64,000 nt of DNA from Croceivirga lutea (GCF_014235875.1 NZ_JACJUK010000002.1:1-64000), one strand, 5' to 3'; positions 36,416 to 45,756 are shown, counted from the first letter of the stretch. A program made the numbers and translations. Notes: generated by a model not told the origin, from the letters alone.

Positions 36416-36811
36416 TTAAACGGATGCCACTTTTTTTCGGTGAAACCAATACCCATATACCGAAGCTACCAAGACAAATTCCGCAGCTATTATCCAAAAA
36501 CCAGGTGCGGTAAAAAACGCTTGATAACTACCGCCTACAGGCAAGACCAGTAAAGGCACGGTAAATAGGGCGTCTAAAAAGGCCGCGATACCAAAAAAGG
36601 CTAGACCTACAAAAAATCCTTTTGTGGTGGAATCTTTTTTAAAGTACCATCCAGTTCCAAACCATACTATTGGTAGAACTGCTAAAGAAAGACTACAATT
36701 GGCTTGTAATTCGGCATCCGCAATAAGCGGAATACTGTAAGAAAGTACATAAATACTTACCCCTAAAACCCAAATGAGCAGACCTATTTTTGCTATTGCT
36801 ATTATTTTCAT
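36416..36811 (-). CDS. four-helix membrane protein of unknown family
   Basis: A protein of 131 residues with four predicted membrane helices (about 7-25, 40-56, 66-84 and 104-124) and short loops. No motif I recognise; RKKVASV is a basic cytosolic tail. It begins the DUF1772/NmrA run on the minus strand (31-base gap to DUF1772). The 203 bases upstream, up to the AraC gene, hold an array of 7-base repeats. If that array lies in the promoter of this gene, copy number could change spacing. Confidence 0.65.
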   Translation of the reverse strand: MKIIAIAKIGLLIWVLGVSIYVLSYSIPLIADAELQANCSLSLAVLPIVWFGTGWYFKKDSTTKGFFVGLAFFGIAAFLDALFTVPLLVLPVGGSYQAFFTAPGFWIIAAEFVLVASVYGYWFHRKKVASV

Positions 36812-36941
36812 GACTATTCGTTTTTTGATGATTACACCGCAAAACTAGAACAGCCGCTTCCGCCTTATTTGTTTGAAACGGAGTTTGATTTGTTCGAAAT
36901 GGAGAAGATATTTGTTGGTTATTTTAAACCTTAAACTCTGA

Positions 36942-37011
36942 ACTTTGTACTTTGTACTTTGTACTTTGTACTTTGTACTTTGTACTTTGTACTTTGTACT
37001 TTATACTTTCT
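36942..37011. repeat. heptanucleotide tandem array (ACTTTGT)n
   Basis: Eight perfect back-to-back ACTTTGT units cover 36942-36997, followed by two degenerate units (ACTTTAT, ACTTTCT) to 37011 and a third partial one (ACTTTAA) that reaches the AraC stop at 37015. Read on the minus strand it is the same array of ACAAAGT. The unit is 7 bases, so any gain or loss of units would shift a frame if the array lay in a coding region. Here it lies between the AraC gene and the membrane-protein gene on the same strand. Confidence 0.95.
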
Positions 37012-37014
37012 ACT

Positions 37015-37875
37015 TTAAACCCCCTTTACTTCACTAGGCCTAAAGCCATATTTTTTAGCAAAAGCATTAGAGAACGAACTCAGACTATCATACCCTACAT
37101 GCCAGGCAGCCTCTTGTACCGTAGCTTTTTTATGGCGCAGCAATTCGTGCGCGCGCTCCATACGTTCATTTTGTAAGTATTTAAACACAGGAACACCAAA
37201 TAACTTTTTAAAGTCCTTTTTTAAACGAAACGTATTAAGACCAATGAGCCTTGAAAGTTCAGTTAACGAGGGTGGCTCATCTAAGTTTTCAGAAAGTATT
37301 TCTTTGGCCTTATACAGTTTGTCTCGTTCTACCTTTGAAAAATCTTCGGTTTTTAGTTGGGAAAGTTCCCAAAAAAAGTGCGATAATAAGGCCGTTACCT
37401 GACTTCTAAAAAACATCATTTTGGCTTTACCTTCATACGTATTGCTAAAAACGTTGTCGATAATATGCTCCATTTCTGGGGTCATATAAAATCGAGGTCC
37501 TTCTACATATGGGGCATCGGGTTTGGCTAATTTACCTAGTAGCTCGGTAAACAATTCGCCTTCACCATTAGGTAATTTTTCCAAATTTTTAGGGGCTGTA
37601 GCTATCAGCAAACATTGCAGTGGTTTTTCTGGTGAAATGGTATGAATACAATCTACCGTAGTATCCGCAAAAAACGATAGTGCCAATCCCTTGGTATTGT
37701 CATAATCATGCGTAGCATTTTTGTGCTGCATGCGCAAATGCACATTACCCGAACCATAAAAGGCTACCGCAATAAGGGGCTCATCAAAACGGCACGAATC
37801 GATAAGTTCCTTATCCGTATTCGCCTCCTCTACCAGAACAATAAAGTCATTAATGTTAATACTATCGCGTACCAT
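37015..37875 (-). CDS. AraC-family transcriptional regulator
   Basis: A protein of 286 residues. The N-terminal part (1-175) is a ligand- or cupin-like sensing domain. The C-terminal part (about 185-286) has two helix-turn-helix motifs of the AraC/XylS type: PPSLTELSRLIGLNTFRLKK and ATVQEAAWHVGYDSLSSFSN, followed by the KKYGFRPSEVKG signature (here AFAKKYGFRPSEV). It is divergent from the penicillin acylase gene (61 bases between starts) and lies upstream of the 131-residue/DUF1772/NmrA run. Either neighbour could be its target; no operator was recognised. Confidence 0.88.
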   Translation of the reverse strand: MVRDSININDFIVLVEEANTDKELIDSCRFDEPLIAVAFYGSGNVHLRMQHKNATHDYDNTKGLALSFFADTTVDCIHTISPEKPLQCLLIATAPKNLEKLPNGEGELFTELLGKLAKPDAPYVEGPRFYMTPEMEHIIDNVFSNTYEGKAKMMFFRSQVTALLSHFFWELSQLKTEDFSKVERDKLYKAKEILSENLDEPPSLTELSRLIGLNTFRLKKDFKKLFGVPVFKYLQNERMERAHELLRHKKATVQEAAWHVGYDSLSSFSNAFAKKYGFRPSEVKGV

Positions 37876-37936
37876 TGCATTCCTAAATTACAAAAACAAT
37901 GCTTACCTTAAAACAGTGCTAAATAAACCTATTCTT

Positions 37937-40333
37937 ATGAAAACTTTAAATTTAACAGTACTTGCTGCACTACTTGTTATTTCTTGTAAAAACCAAGCTC
38001 CAGAGCCCAACACACTTACCGTTAACGGCCTAAAAGACCAGGTAGAACTCATTAGAGATGAATGGGGCATTAATCATATTTACGCTCAAAACGAACACGA
38101 TTTATTTTTTGCTCAGGGTTATGCCGCGGCTAAAGACCGCCTTTTTCAGTTCGAAGTTTGGCGCAGACAGGCCACAGGAACCGTTGCTGAAATTTTAGGA
38201 GAGCGCGAAATTAAACGCGATATTGGCACCCGACTATTTAAATTTCGGGGTGATATGACTACCGAAATGAATCACTACCACGATAATGGCAGCGAAATTA
38301 TCACCGCCTATACCAAAGGCGTTAATGCCTATATTGAAGAAATTTTACAAACCCCTGAAAAGTTACCTATAGAATTTCACCTGCTTAATATTCGGCCTCA
38401 GAAATGGACACCAGAAGTGGTAATTTCTAGGCACCAAGGGCTACTTGGTAATATTGGAAGCGAATTGCAAATTGGGCGCGCCGTTGCCACTTTAGGCGAA
38501 GAAAAAGTTAAAGAATTGCTCTGGTTTCACCCCAAAGAACCGCAACTAACCTTAGACCCTAAAATTGATAAAAACTTGCTTTTTAATGATATTCTAGACG
38601 TGTACAACGCCTATCGCAAACCGGTAGCATTTACGCCTGAAGATATTGTACCCAAATACCGTAAAAGCGAAAAGGCCATGGCCCTACTCACCCAAAAACC
38701 AATACAAACCGATTCACTCGCTATTGGCAGTAACAACTGGGTAACCCGTGGCGACCTCATGGCAGATGGCAATACCTATATGGCTAACGACCCCCACCGT
38801 ACTATTGCCATACCCTCTTTACGCTATATGGCGCATTTGGTGGCTCCGGGGTGGAATGTTATTGGGGGTGGTGAGCCTGAAATTCCTGGAATTTCCATCG
38901 GGCATAACGAATATGGCGCGTGGGGACTAACCGTTTTTAGAACCGATGGTGAAGATTTGTATGTGTACGACCTCAACCCTAAAAACCTCAACCAATACCA
39001 GTACCAAGGGGAGTGGGTAGACATGACTGTGCTTACCGAAACTATTGCCGTAAAAGACCAAGCACCCGTTGCGGTAAAACTACACTACACCCAACACGGC
39101 CCAGTTACGTATATTGATAAAGAAAACCACAAAGCGTATGCCGTGCGGTGCGCATGGTTAGAACCCGGTGGCTCACCGTATTTAGCCTCATTACGAATGG
39201 ACCAAGCCAAGACCTGGGAAGAATTTCGTGAGGCTTGTAATTATAGTCATATTCCGGGTGAAAACATGATTTGGGCCGATAAAGAAGGAAACATTGGCTG
39301 GCAAGCCGTAGGTATTGCGCCAATTCGCTCAAACTTTAGTGGTATGGTTCCTGTTCCCGGTGACGGCAGTTACGAGTGGGATGGCTACCTTCCTATTATC
39401 GAAAAACCACATGCCTACAATCCTGAAAAAGGGTTTATAGCCACCGCAAACCAAAATGTAACTCAGGCCGATTATGAACACTGGAATGCTATTGGGTTTT
39501 CTTGGTCTGACCCCTATCGTGGCGACCGGGTAAACCAAGTGCTGAGCAATAAAAAAGCCCTAACCATGGAGGATATGAAAGCCCTACAGGTAGACTACCA
39601 TTCGTTACCCGCCCAAGCGCTAGTGCCCTATTTAGAAAGTATGGCTTTTGAAGGTACTGCTGAAAAAGCTAAAGAACAGCTATTAAATTGGGACTTTAAA
39701 TTACTACCCAACAGTATTGCTGCGGCAATCTACGTGAGTTGGGAGAACGAAATTCGTGCACAAGCCCATAAACAATTTGTGCCTAAAGAAGCGCAAGAAT
39801 TTATCACCGCTATTCAATTAAAACGCATTATGGATTGGCTACAAAAACCCGATACCAAATTTGGACCACAACCTATATTAGGGCGCAACCAATTTTTAAG
39901 TAACACCTTTAGTGCCGCGGTAAACAATTTAGAAGAACGGCTCGGTACAAGTATGAACAACTGGCAGTACGGCCAAGAAAAAAATAAACACAGTACCATC
40001 ACCCATGCTTTGGGCGCTGTGGTCACAGACAGTTTAGCCAATAAACTAAATGTGGGGCCGCTCCCCAGAGGCGGTAATGGCTATACCCCCGGCTCTACGG
40101 GTAACAATTACCAACAAACTAGTGGCGCTTCTTTTCGGATGATAGTTAACACCGGCAACTGGGATGCCGCTGTGGGTACTAACGGCCCCGGCCAATCTGG
40201 TGACCCTGACAGTAAGTTTTACAATAACCTTTTTCAACCCTGGGCAGCAGACCAGTATTTTCCGGTATTGTTTAGTAAAGCGAAAATAGATTCGGTAGCG
40301 GTAAGTACAACGCTTTTACAGCCCATGAATTAA
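37937..40333 (+). CDS. penicillin acylase family lipoprotein (Ntn hydrolase)
   Basis: A protein of 798 residues from ATG 37937; the open frame extends to 37853 but the signal MKTLNLTVLAALLVISC with lipobox VISC starts here. Penicillin acylase (Peptidase S45) fold: the alpha-subunit part (to about 264), then the autocleavage site, with the nucleophile S265 in IGSNNWV, and the beta-subunit. The adjacent NDPH motif (ANDPHRTIAIP) and YTPGSTGNNYQQ near the C terminus are typical. Members hydrolyse penicillin G, acyl-homoserine lactones or other N-acyl amides. Quorum-quenching or beta-lactam substrates cannot be chosen from sequence. It is divergent from AraC. Confidence 0.9.
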   Translation: MKTLNLTVLAALLVISCKNQAPEPNTLTVNGLKDQVELIRDEWGINHIYAQNEHDLFFAQGYAAAKDRLFQFEVWRRQATGTVAEILGEREIKRDIGTRLFKFRGDMTTEMNHYHDNGSEIITAYTKGVNAYIEEILQTPEKLPIEFHLLNIRPQKWTPEVVISRHQGLLGNIGSELQIGRAVATLGEEKVKELLWFHPKEPQLTLDPKIDKNLLFNDILDVYNAYRKPVAFTPEDIVPKYRKSEKAMALLTQKPIQTDSLAIGSNNWVTRGDLMADGNTYMANDPHRTIAIPSLRYMAHLVAPGWNVIGGGEPEIPGISIGHNEYGAWGLTVFRTDGEDLYVYDLNPKNLNQYQYQGEWVDMTVLTETIAVKDQAPVAVKLHYTQHGPVTYIDKENHKAYAVRCAWLEPGGSPYLASLRMDQAKTWEEFREACNYSHIPGENMIWADKEGNIGWQAVGIAPIRSNFSGMVPVPGDGSYEWDGYLPIIEKPHAYNPEKGFIATANQNVTQADYEHWNAIGFSWSDPYRGDRVNQVLSNKKALTMEDMKALQVDYHSLPAQALVPYLESMAFEGTAEKAKEQLLNWDFKLLPNSIAAAIYVSWENEIRAQAHKQFVPKEAQEFITAIQLKRIMDWLQKPDTKFGPQPILGRNQFLSNTFSAAVNNLEERLGTSMNNWQYGQEKNKHSTITHALGAVVTDSLANKLNVGPLPRGGNGYTPGSTGNNYQQTSGASFRMIVNTGNWDAAVGTNGPGQSGDPDSKFYNNLFQPWAADQYFPVLFSKAKIDSVAVSTTLLQPMN

Positions 40334-40337
40334 CAAT

Positions 40338-40413
40338 TGTCATTCCAATGAAAATGGGAAGCTACTAAAATCAGTTGAAAGTAAAATGGTTTCCTGCTTT
40401 CGCAGGAATGACA
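40338..40413. repeat. repeat element A, copy 1 (76 bp)
   Basis: Starts TGTCATTCC and ends GGAATGACA, nine-base perfect inverted ends. The middle contains ATGAAAATGGGAAGCTACT and GTAAAATGG. The copy at 48441-48516 is also 76 bp; a variant is at 40715-40791. Confidence 0.85.
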
Positions 40414-40654
40414 AAACCACGACGAAAAGGTTAATGTGTGGTTTGCTTTACAGAAGAATACATTGAGAAAGCTCGGAATGGCACCTGTTTCGTGCAACGA
40501 AACGGCCGAGTTTCGAGATGGGTTTTACGAAGTAAAAATACCTGCTGGAAAGTGTGCTTTCTTTTGCTTGACAGCGCTACATCTCGCACATAAAATTTAA
40601 AGATGCACTGCATTTTTAAATTTTAGTCGTTGCACAATCAAAGAAAATGAAGAG

Positions 40655-40699
40655 AACAAGAGATTTCTCAATCGGCTAACGCCTAATTTCGAAATGACA
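40655..40699. repeat. repeat element B, 3' fragment
   Basis: Only the distal half of element B is present (GAGATTTCTCAATCGGC ... TTCGAAATGACA). It lacks the TGTCATTTCGAA start. Confidence 0.75.
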
Positions 40700-40714
40700 A
40701 ATCGCGTAATTTAT

Positions 40715-40791
40715 TGTCTTTTCCATGAAAATGAGAAGCTTTTAAAAAGCAATTCTTAGCGTAATGGATTCCTGCTTTCGTAGGAATGACA
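40715..40791. repeat. repeat element A, copy 2
   Basis: Starts TGTCTTTTCC (one end degenerate) and ends GGAATGACA. The internal sequence is shared with copies 1 and 3, but the middle (TTTTAAAAAGCAATTCTTAG) has diverged. It is followed by the linker GCGTTACAAAAGGCTTTCAG, which also follows copy 3. Confidence 0.8.
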
Positions 40792-40820
40792 GCGTTACAA
40801 AAGGCTTTCAGGACGCTAAA

Positions 40821-40880
40821 GGTCATTTCGAACCGAAACATATTGTAGCGTGAGAAATCTAGTTTGTTTTTGAGATTTCT
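40821..40880. repeat. repeat element B, 5' fragment
   Basis: Starts GGTCATTTCGAACCGAAAC and runs through GAGAAATCTAGTTTG but loses the distal end after GAGATTTCT. Follows copy A2 through a shared linker. Confidence 0.8.
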
Positions 40881-40911
40881 AAATAAAGGTTAGCGACAGT
40901 CGGCGTGTTTT

Positions 40912-40961
40912 TGTGTCCGATACTTTTTTCATCGCCAAAAAAGTATCCAAAAAGTCTAGGC
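40912..40961. repeat. repeat element C with 11-bp inverted arms, copy 1
   Basis: A palindrome with arms GATACTTTTTT (40919-40929) and AAAAAAGTATC (40937-40947), loop CATCGCC, followed by CAAAAAGTCTAGG. The copy at 48252-48301 has loop CATTTCC. It could act as an RNA hairpin in either direction. Confidence 0.85.
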
Positions 40962-41143
40962 TGATTTTCCGATTCTTGAAATCTAACGAAGTCTTTGGTC
41001 CGCATCGTCCAGACCGTTTCCGATGTTATCGGAATACTCTTTGGACGATTTCCCTCAACCTTCTCAAATACTTCTTGATTTACTACAAATCTGAAAATAG
41101 GCCGGATTCCCCTTTAATGGACAATTTTCATTAGAACGCTAAA

Positions 41144-41234
41144 GGTCATTTCGAACCGAAACATAGTGAAGTGTGAGAAATCTAGTTTGTTCTTGAGATT
41201 TCTCAATCGGCTAACGCCTCATTTCGAAATGACA
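41144..41234. repeat. repeat element B, full copy (91 bp)
   Basis: Begins GGTCATTTCGAA and ends TTCGAAATGACA. The copy at 48336-48426 is also 91 bp with the perfect ends TGTCATTTCGAA / TTCGAAATGACA; the two are in the same orientation. Confidence 0.9.
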
Positions 41235-41258
41235 TAAAACTGGAACAATAACTACTAC

Positions 41259-42539
41259 CTATAATTTACAATTACGAACGGCATCAATAGTTTTATCTAA
41301 ATCAGTATAACTAATAGCATCATTTAAAAAATAACTTTCAAATGCTGATGGCGGTAAATAAATACCCTGGTCTAACATGCCGTGGAAGTACTTTTTAAAC
41401 GAGTCATTATTGCCTTTTGCAGAAGAGGCAAAGTCAACAACGGGCTCCTCACAAAAATGAACCGAAATCATGCTCCCAAAGCGGTTGATTTGATGCGCAA
41501 TTCCTCTTTCGGTCAAAACCTCAGCAATTCCTTTATGCAAGTATGCTGTCTTGTTTTCAAGACTTTCAAATACTTCAGGATTGTTATCAATTTCGGTAAG
41601 CATGGCTAAACCAGCACTCATTGCTAGTGGATTTCCACTTAAAGTGCCAGCCTGATAAACCGGACCTTCCGGAGCTAAATGCGCCATAATTTCGGCACTG
41701 GCGGCAAAGGCACCTACGGGTAAACCGCCACCAATTACTTTACCAAACATTACAATATCTGCAGCTATTCCCAATACTTCTTGCGCACCACCAGCTGCTA
41801 ATCTAAAGCCTGTCATTACCTCATCAAAAAGCAACAAAATACCTTCTTGGGTACATAAAGCGCGTAACCCTTTTATAAATTCATCTGTAGGAATTATACA
41901 TCCCATATTACCTGCTACAGGTTCTAGAATAATGGCAGCAATTTCACCTTTATTAGCGGCTACCAATTCTTTTACGTTATCCAAATTGTTATAGGTAGCT
42001 AACAAAGTGTCTTTTGCCGTACCTTGAGTTACACCCGGACTGTTAGGACTACCAAAGGTAACTGCACCACTACCCGCTTGGATTAAGAACGAGTCTGAAT
42101 GCCCATGATAGCAACCCGCAAACTTTATAATCTTGTCTTTACCGGTATACCCTCTAGCCAAACGTACGGCACTCATACACGCCTCTGTACCCGAATTTAC
42201 AAAGCGAATTTTATCAATATTAGGTACCATTTTTACCGCCAGCTCCGCTAGTCTGGTTTCAATTTCTGTGGGTATACCAAAAGAGGTTCCTGCTTTGGCT
42301 TTTTCAATTACGGCATCTAATACGGGTTGATGTGCATGACCAAATAACAAAGGCCCCCAAGAAGAGATATAATCAACATATGCATTACCGTCCTCATCAT
42401 GTAAATAGGCTCCTTTAGCATTTTTTATAAAAATAGGTTCACCACCTACAGCTTTAAACGCTCTAACTGGGGAATTTACACCGCCTGGAATATATTTTTT
42501 TGCTTCAGCAAATAGTGCACTACTACGTTGGTATCGCAT
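41259..42539 (-). CDS. hemL: glutamate-1-semialdehyde 2,1-aminomutase
   Basis: HemL of 426 residues converts glutamate-1-semialdehyde to 5-aminolevulinate, using PLP, in the C5 pathway of tetrapyrrole synthesis. The PLP lysine is K267 in [15 protein letters not shown]; the fold-type I aminotransferase blocks [29 protein letters not shown] and [10 protein letters not shown] are present. Length is normal. It is the last gene of a minus-strand run that starts at 44695. Its 3' end lies 24 bases from the full repeat B copy, so transcription probably ends in the repeat block. Other hem genes are not in the window. Confidence 0.97.
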   Translation of the reverse strand: MRYQRSSALFAEAKKYIPGGVNSPVRAFKAVGGEPIFIKNAKGAYLHDEDGNAYVDYISSWGPLLFGHAHQPVLDAVIEKAKAGTSFGIPTEIETRLAELAVKMVPNIDKIRFVNSGTEACMSAVRLARGYTGKDKIIKFAGCYHGHSDSFLIQAGSGAVTFGSPNSPGVTQGTAKDTLLATYNNLDNVKELVAANKGEIAAIILEPVAGNMGCIIPTDEFIKGLRALCTQEGILLLFDEVMTGFRLAAGGAQEVLGIAADIVMFGKVIGGGLPVGAFAASAEIMAHLAPEGPVYQAGTLSGNPLAMSAGLAMLTEIDNNPEVFESLENKTAYLHKGIAEVLTERGIAHQINRFGSMISVHFCEEPVVDFASSAKGNNDSFKKYFHGMLDQGIYLPPSAFESYFLNDAISYTDLDKTIDAVRNCKL

Positions 42540-42606
42540 AGAATTTATTTTCGGAATGTTCGATTATAAAAAAGATTCTCTTATCAGAATATAAGTGTAA
42601 GCACTC

Positions 42607-43458
42607 TTAGTTGGTGCTAACTTTTCGCAAATTTAAGACTTGTCCGATAGAAAGTTGCGAATTAGACAAATTGTTCAAGCGTTTAATTTCATCTATAGAA
42701 ACTGCATACTTTTTAGCTATCGCATAAAGGGTATCCCCTTTTTCAACAACATGGGTAAATACATCGTATTTTTTAGGTTTACGAACCACATCGTACCCTG
42801 ATGAAACCACTTCTTCATCATACGCATCTAAATTATAGCGCTCAATTAAAGAAATTAATTTGTTAGGATATTTAGGGTCTGTAGCGTAACCTGCTTTTTT
42901 TAGACCGTAAGCCCATTTTTTATAATCATCTCTTCGGTAATTAAACAAAAAACGATACCGCGTACGAGAGGCTAAAAAAATACTATGGTCTCTAAAGGAA
43001 TACATAGGGTGGTTGTACTTTCGAAAACATTCGCCTTTAGCATCATCATCATGAAAATCATAATCGCCCTGCCAACCAGTATGGCACTTGATTCCAAAAT
43101 GGTTGTTGGTTTTACGCGTTAGCTCTCCTCTACCCGATGCACTTTCTAAAATACCTTGTGCTAACGTAATACTTGCAGGTATACCAAATGCCTTCATCTC
43201 ATACTGTGCCATTTCAGAAAAGGTTGCAATATAATCTTGGGTAGAAATTACCTCGTACCTAATAAACCTACCTGGTTCTTCTGGCAAAGGGTACAATTCT
43301 GACTTGTTAAACTTGGTGTTTTCTAAACCTGTGTTGGGCTTGTAAATACCTACCTGTTTTTTAGAAGTATCAACTTTTGCTGCAGTTGTGCGTTTTTTAG
43401 CCCCACAACTTGCTAATAGAATTCCACTAAAAAGAATAAGAACAATACGATTTATCAT
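42607..43458 (-). CDS. secreted glucosaminidase (GH73-like) with LysM domain
   Basis: A protein of 283 residues. Lipoprotein signal MINRIVLILFSGILLASC (Cys 18), then a linker, then a mannosyl-glycoprotein endo-beta-N-acetylglucosaminidase domain (about 75-220) with the catalytic-Glu motif LAQGILESASGRG and NNHFGIKCH. One LysM motif (about 237-281) begins VEKGDTLYAIAKKY. It cleaves peptidoglycan glycan strands and binds it through LysM. Its ATG overlaps the stop of the upstream ACC-deaminase-like gene by four bases; the functional link is not obvious. Confidence 0.92.
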   Translation of the reverse strand: MINRIVLILFSGILLASCGAKKRTTAAKVDTSKKQVGIYKPNTGLENTKFNKSELYPLPEEPGRFIRYEVISTQDYIATFSEMAQYEMKAFGIPASITLAQGILESASGRGELTRKTNNHFGIKCHTGWQGDYDFHDDDAKGECFRKYNHPMYSFRDHSIFLASRTRYRFLFNYRRDDYKKWAYGLKKAGYATDPKYPNKLISLIERYNLDAYDEEVVSSGYDVVRKPKKYDVFTHVVEKGDTLYAIAKKYAVSIDEIKRLNNLSNSQLSIGQVLNLRKVSTN

Positions 43459-44360
43459 AGCTGTAGCAATGGTAAATTTTTAGTTTTCAAAATAGCATTC
43501 ATGCCAAAAACACCTTGTAAACCTCCTGTATGTATGGCAAGAATCTTTGTTTGAGGTCGAAAGTATCCTTTTTTTATGAGATTGAATATACCAAACATCA
43601 TTTTACCCGTATAAATTGGGTCTAAAGGAACCTGATGTGCTACTGCAAAATTATTAATGAAATTAATGAGTTCTACATCTATTTTAGCATAACCCCCAAA
43701 ATGATAGTCGGTAATCAGTTTCCAGTTATTCTGATGGGTATGTTTCTTAATTTCCTTTTTGAGAAAATCACCCTTTAGTGCAGGAAATCCTAAAACGTGT
43801 TGCTTTTTGTTTCGTGAATTAATAATACCTGAAATAGTACCTCCGGTACCTACAGCACAGGTTACCACATCAAAAATGGTGTCTTCTGGTAATAAAATCT
43901 CTTCACAACCTTGTATAGCCAAATTATTAGTACCCCCTTCAGGCAGTAGGTAATAATCACCAAACTCAGCCCTTAGATAATTTAAGAATTCAGGGGCATT
44001 CTTATTTCTATAATCTTCTCTAGAGATAAATTTAAATTGCATGCCATGGTCGGCTGCACTTTTTAAGGTATGATTAAAATGCCATGTTTCTTGAAGTTCG
44101 TCTCCACGAATAACGCCTATAGCCTCAAAACCTTGTTCTTTAGCGGCAACAGCGGTAGCTAAAATATGATTGCTGTAAGCACCACCAAAAGTTAATAGTT
44201 TTGTACTACCTTCTGCTTTAGCGCGCTCTAAATTGTACTTGAGCTTGCGATATTTATTACCTGATATTAGTGGATGCAACTCGTCTTCTCGTTTTATAAA
44301 CAAAGAAATTTGATGTTGCTCAAGTAGTGGGGATTTTATTTCTTGGTTTCTAGAAAACAC
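43455..44360 (-). CDS. ACC deaminase/D-cysteine desulfhydrase family PLP enzyme
   Basis: A protein of 301 residues of fold-type II PLP enzymes. The N-terminal SGNKYRKLKYNL holds the likely PLP lysine (K in GNKYRK). The phosphate-binding loop appears as FGGAYSNHILA and the Gly-rich AVGTGGTISGI region later. Members deaminate 1-aminocyclopropane-1-carboxylate or degrade D-cysteine; which one needs specific residues I cannot settle. It is two bases downstream of the small HExxH gene and overlaps the glucosaminidase gene by four bases, so it is inside a tight operon. Confidence 0.85.
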   Translation of the reverse strand: MFSRNQEIKSPLLEQHQISLFIKREDELHPLISGNKYRKLKYNLERAKAEGSTKLLTFGGAYSNHILATAVAAKEQGFEAIGVIRGDELQETWHFNHTLKSAADHGMQFKFISREDYRNKNAPEFLNYLRAEFGDYYLLPEGGTNNLAIQGCEEILLPEDTIFDVVTCAVGTGGTISGIINSRNKKQHVLGFPALKGDFLKKEIKKHTHQNNWKLITDYHFGGYAKIDVELINFINNFAVAHQVPLDPIYTGKMMFGIFNLIKKGYFRPQTKILAIHTGGLQGVFGMNAILKTKNLPLLQL

Positions 44361-44362
44361 CG

Positions 44363-44695
44363 TTAAGACCTAAACATGTATTTTAAAAAACTATAGGCTT
44401 TTCTGCGTTGTGTATAGCCCAATTCTTTTTCATTCTCGTAGGCTTCACGCTCAAAACTCACATTTTGATACGCTTTATACGTATCCCAGTAGATTAAAGA
44501 ACGCCACAACCACTCAACCACATACCAAATATAAAATGGTATAATCAGCAATTCTAATTGCTGTTTTAGGTGAATTTTTTCATGATTGATTAAAATAGAA
44601 TCTCTCTTATAACTATCCTCTTTTACAATTATAAAAGGCCATAGTGATAAGCCCACATAATTGCTTCTAAAGAAATACTTAAAGACTAGAATCAT
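44363..44695 (-). CDS. small membrane-associated HExxH protein (minigluzincin-like?)
   Basis: A protein of only 110 residues. A hydrophobic start (about 15-24) precedes the motif INHEKIHLKQQLELL, with H38, E39 and H42 forming a zinc-protease-type HExxH. A membrane-type helix (about 48-68) follows, then the acidic motif FEREAYENEKE (E84 or E87 as a possible third ligand). The combination of a short chain, HExxH and a downstream acidic motif resembles minimal gluzincin-like peptidases; this is inference. Conserved small homologues exist in Flavobacteriaceae (memory). It starts the operon with the ACC-deaminase-like, glucosaminidase and hemL genes. Confidence 0.6.
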   Translation of the reverse strand: MILVFKYFFRSNYVGLSLWPFIIVKEDSYKRDSILINHEKIHLKQQLELLIIPFYIWYVVEWLWRSLIYWDTYKAYQNVSFEREAYENEKELGYTQRRKAYSFLKYMFRS

Positions 44696-44854
44696 AGGTG
44701 AAATTTGGTTTGCTTGAGCTCAAATATAAACTGAAATTCATAAAAATCTGTTAAGAACTATACAGATCCTAGAGAGGTTTAGACCAAGCTTACAGTAAAT
44801 TCGTTAATCGGTTGTTAAGCCCAAGCTAAAACGTTTGAATTCTACTAACTTTAA

Positions 44855-45037
<183 letters not shown>

Positions 45038-45104
45038 CCACGGTTTTCGGCATAATATTTGCTGCTAGTATTTGTAGTTACCTTCAACTCAAAAAAATAG
45101 TGTT

Positions 45105-45686
45105 ATGAAAAGAATTAAAAATATTATCCTACCCCTGTTAGTACTTTCCCTTTTTGCCTCTTGTGTAAGTGTACGTGTGGCTACTGATTATGATAGGGAT
45201 ACAAATTTTACCGCATACAATACCTATGCATTTTATAAAACAGGTATTGACCAAGCTCAAATTTCTGACTTAGATAAAAAACGAATTTTACGTGCTATTG
45301 AAACAGAAATGAGCAATAGAGGTTTTAGCAAATCTAACGACCCAGATTTATTGGTAAGCATATTTACTAAAGAACGTGAGCAAGTAGACGTTTACAACAA
45401 CAACTTTGGCTGGGGCTGGGGTTGGGGCTGGGGAGGCTTCTACAATCCTTGGGTTTGGGGTCCTGGATGGGCCGGTGGCTGGGGACCAAATGTGAGCACC
45501 CGTACCGAAGGTTCTTTGTTTATAGATTTAATTGACAACAGAAACAAATCGCTAGTTTGGCAAGGTAGAGGTATTGGAACATTAAATAATACCGATAATG
45601 TTGAAAAGAAAGAAGAGCGAATTAAAGAGTTTGTAGCAGAAATTATGAGTGCCTATCCGCCAGAACGCGTGGTAGTCGCTAATTAA
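45105..45686 (+). CDS. DUF4136 lipoprotein
   Basis: A protein of 193 residues with lipobox FASC (Cys about 20). The DUF4136 domain begins VATDYDRDTNFTAYNTYAFY. A Trp/Gly-rich patch (about 102-128) contains GWGWGWGWGGF and GWAGGWG. The last part carries SLFIDLIDNRNKSLVWQGRG, the usual DUF4136 C-terminal sequence, and an AEIMSAYPP end. Function unknown; outer-membrane inner face or periplasm. It ends before a terminator. Confidence 0.85.
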   Translation: MKRIKNIILPLLVLSLFASCVSVRVATDYDRDTNFTAYNTYAFYKTGIDQAQISDLDKKRILRAIETEMSNRGFSKSNDPDLLVSIFTKEREQVDVYNNNFGWGWGWGWGGFYNPWVWGPGWAGGWGPNVSTRTEGSLFIDLIDNRNKSLVWQGRGIGTLNNTDNVEKKEERIKEFVAEIMSAYPPERVVVAN

Positions 45687-45756
45687 AATAGAAGATGGCG
45701 TTGTGTTTTAAGGTGATGAGTGTTTTCAAATGTTAGTGTTCATGCGCCATTGGAAG

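Larger units (their letters stand above)
40334..41258. other. gene-free block made of short dispersed repeats
   Basis: No gene is supportable here. The only sizeable ORFs on the plus strand (40913-41134) and on the minus strand (40431-40613) follow repeat sequence and have no family signature. The block consists of at least six copies or fragments of three repeat types (A, B, C below) with short linkers. The same elements and linkers recur at 48120-48590. Confidence 0.8.

Noticed and set aside
36942-37011. Possible CRISPR or direct-repeat array
   Set aside because: Units are only 7 bases and back-to-back without spacers, so this is a simple tandem repeat.
40913-41134. 73-codon ORF on the plus strand in the repeat block
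   Set aside because: It lies wholly within repeat C and linker sequence, has no signal, domain or neighbours, and changes with the repeats.
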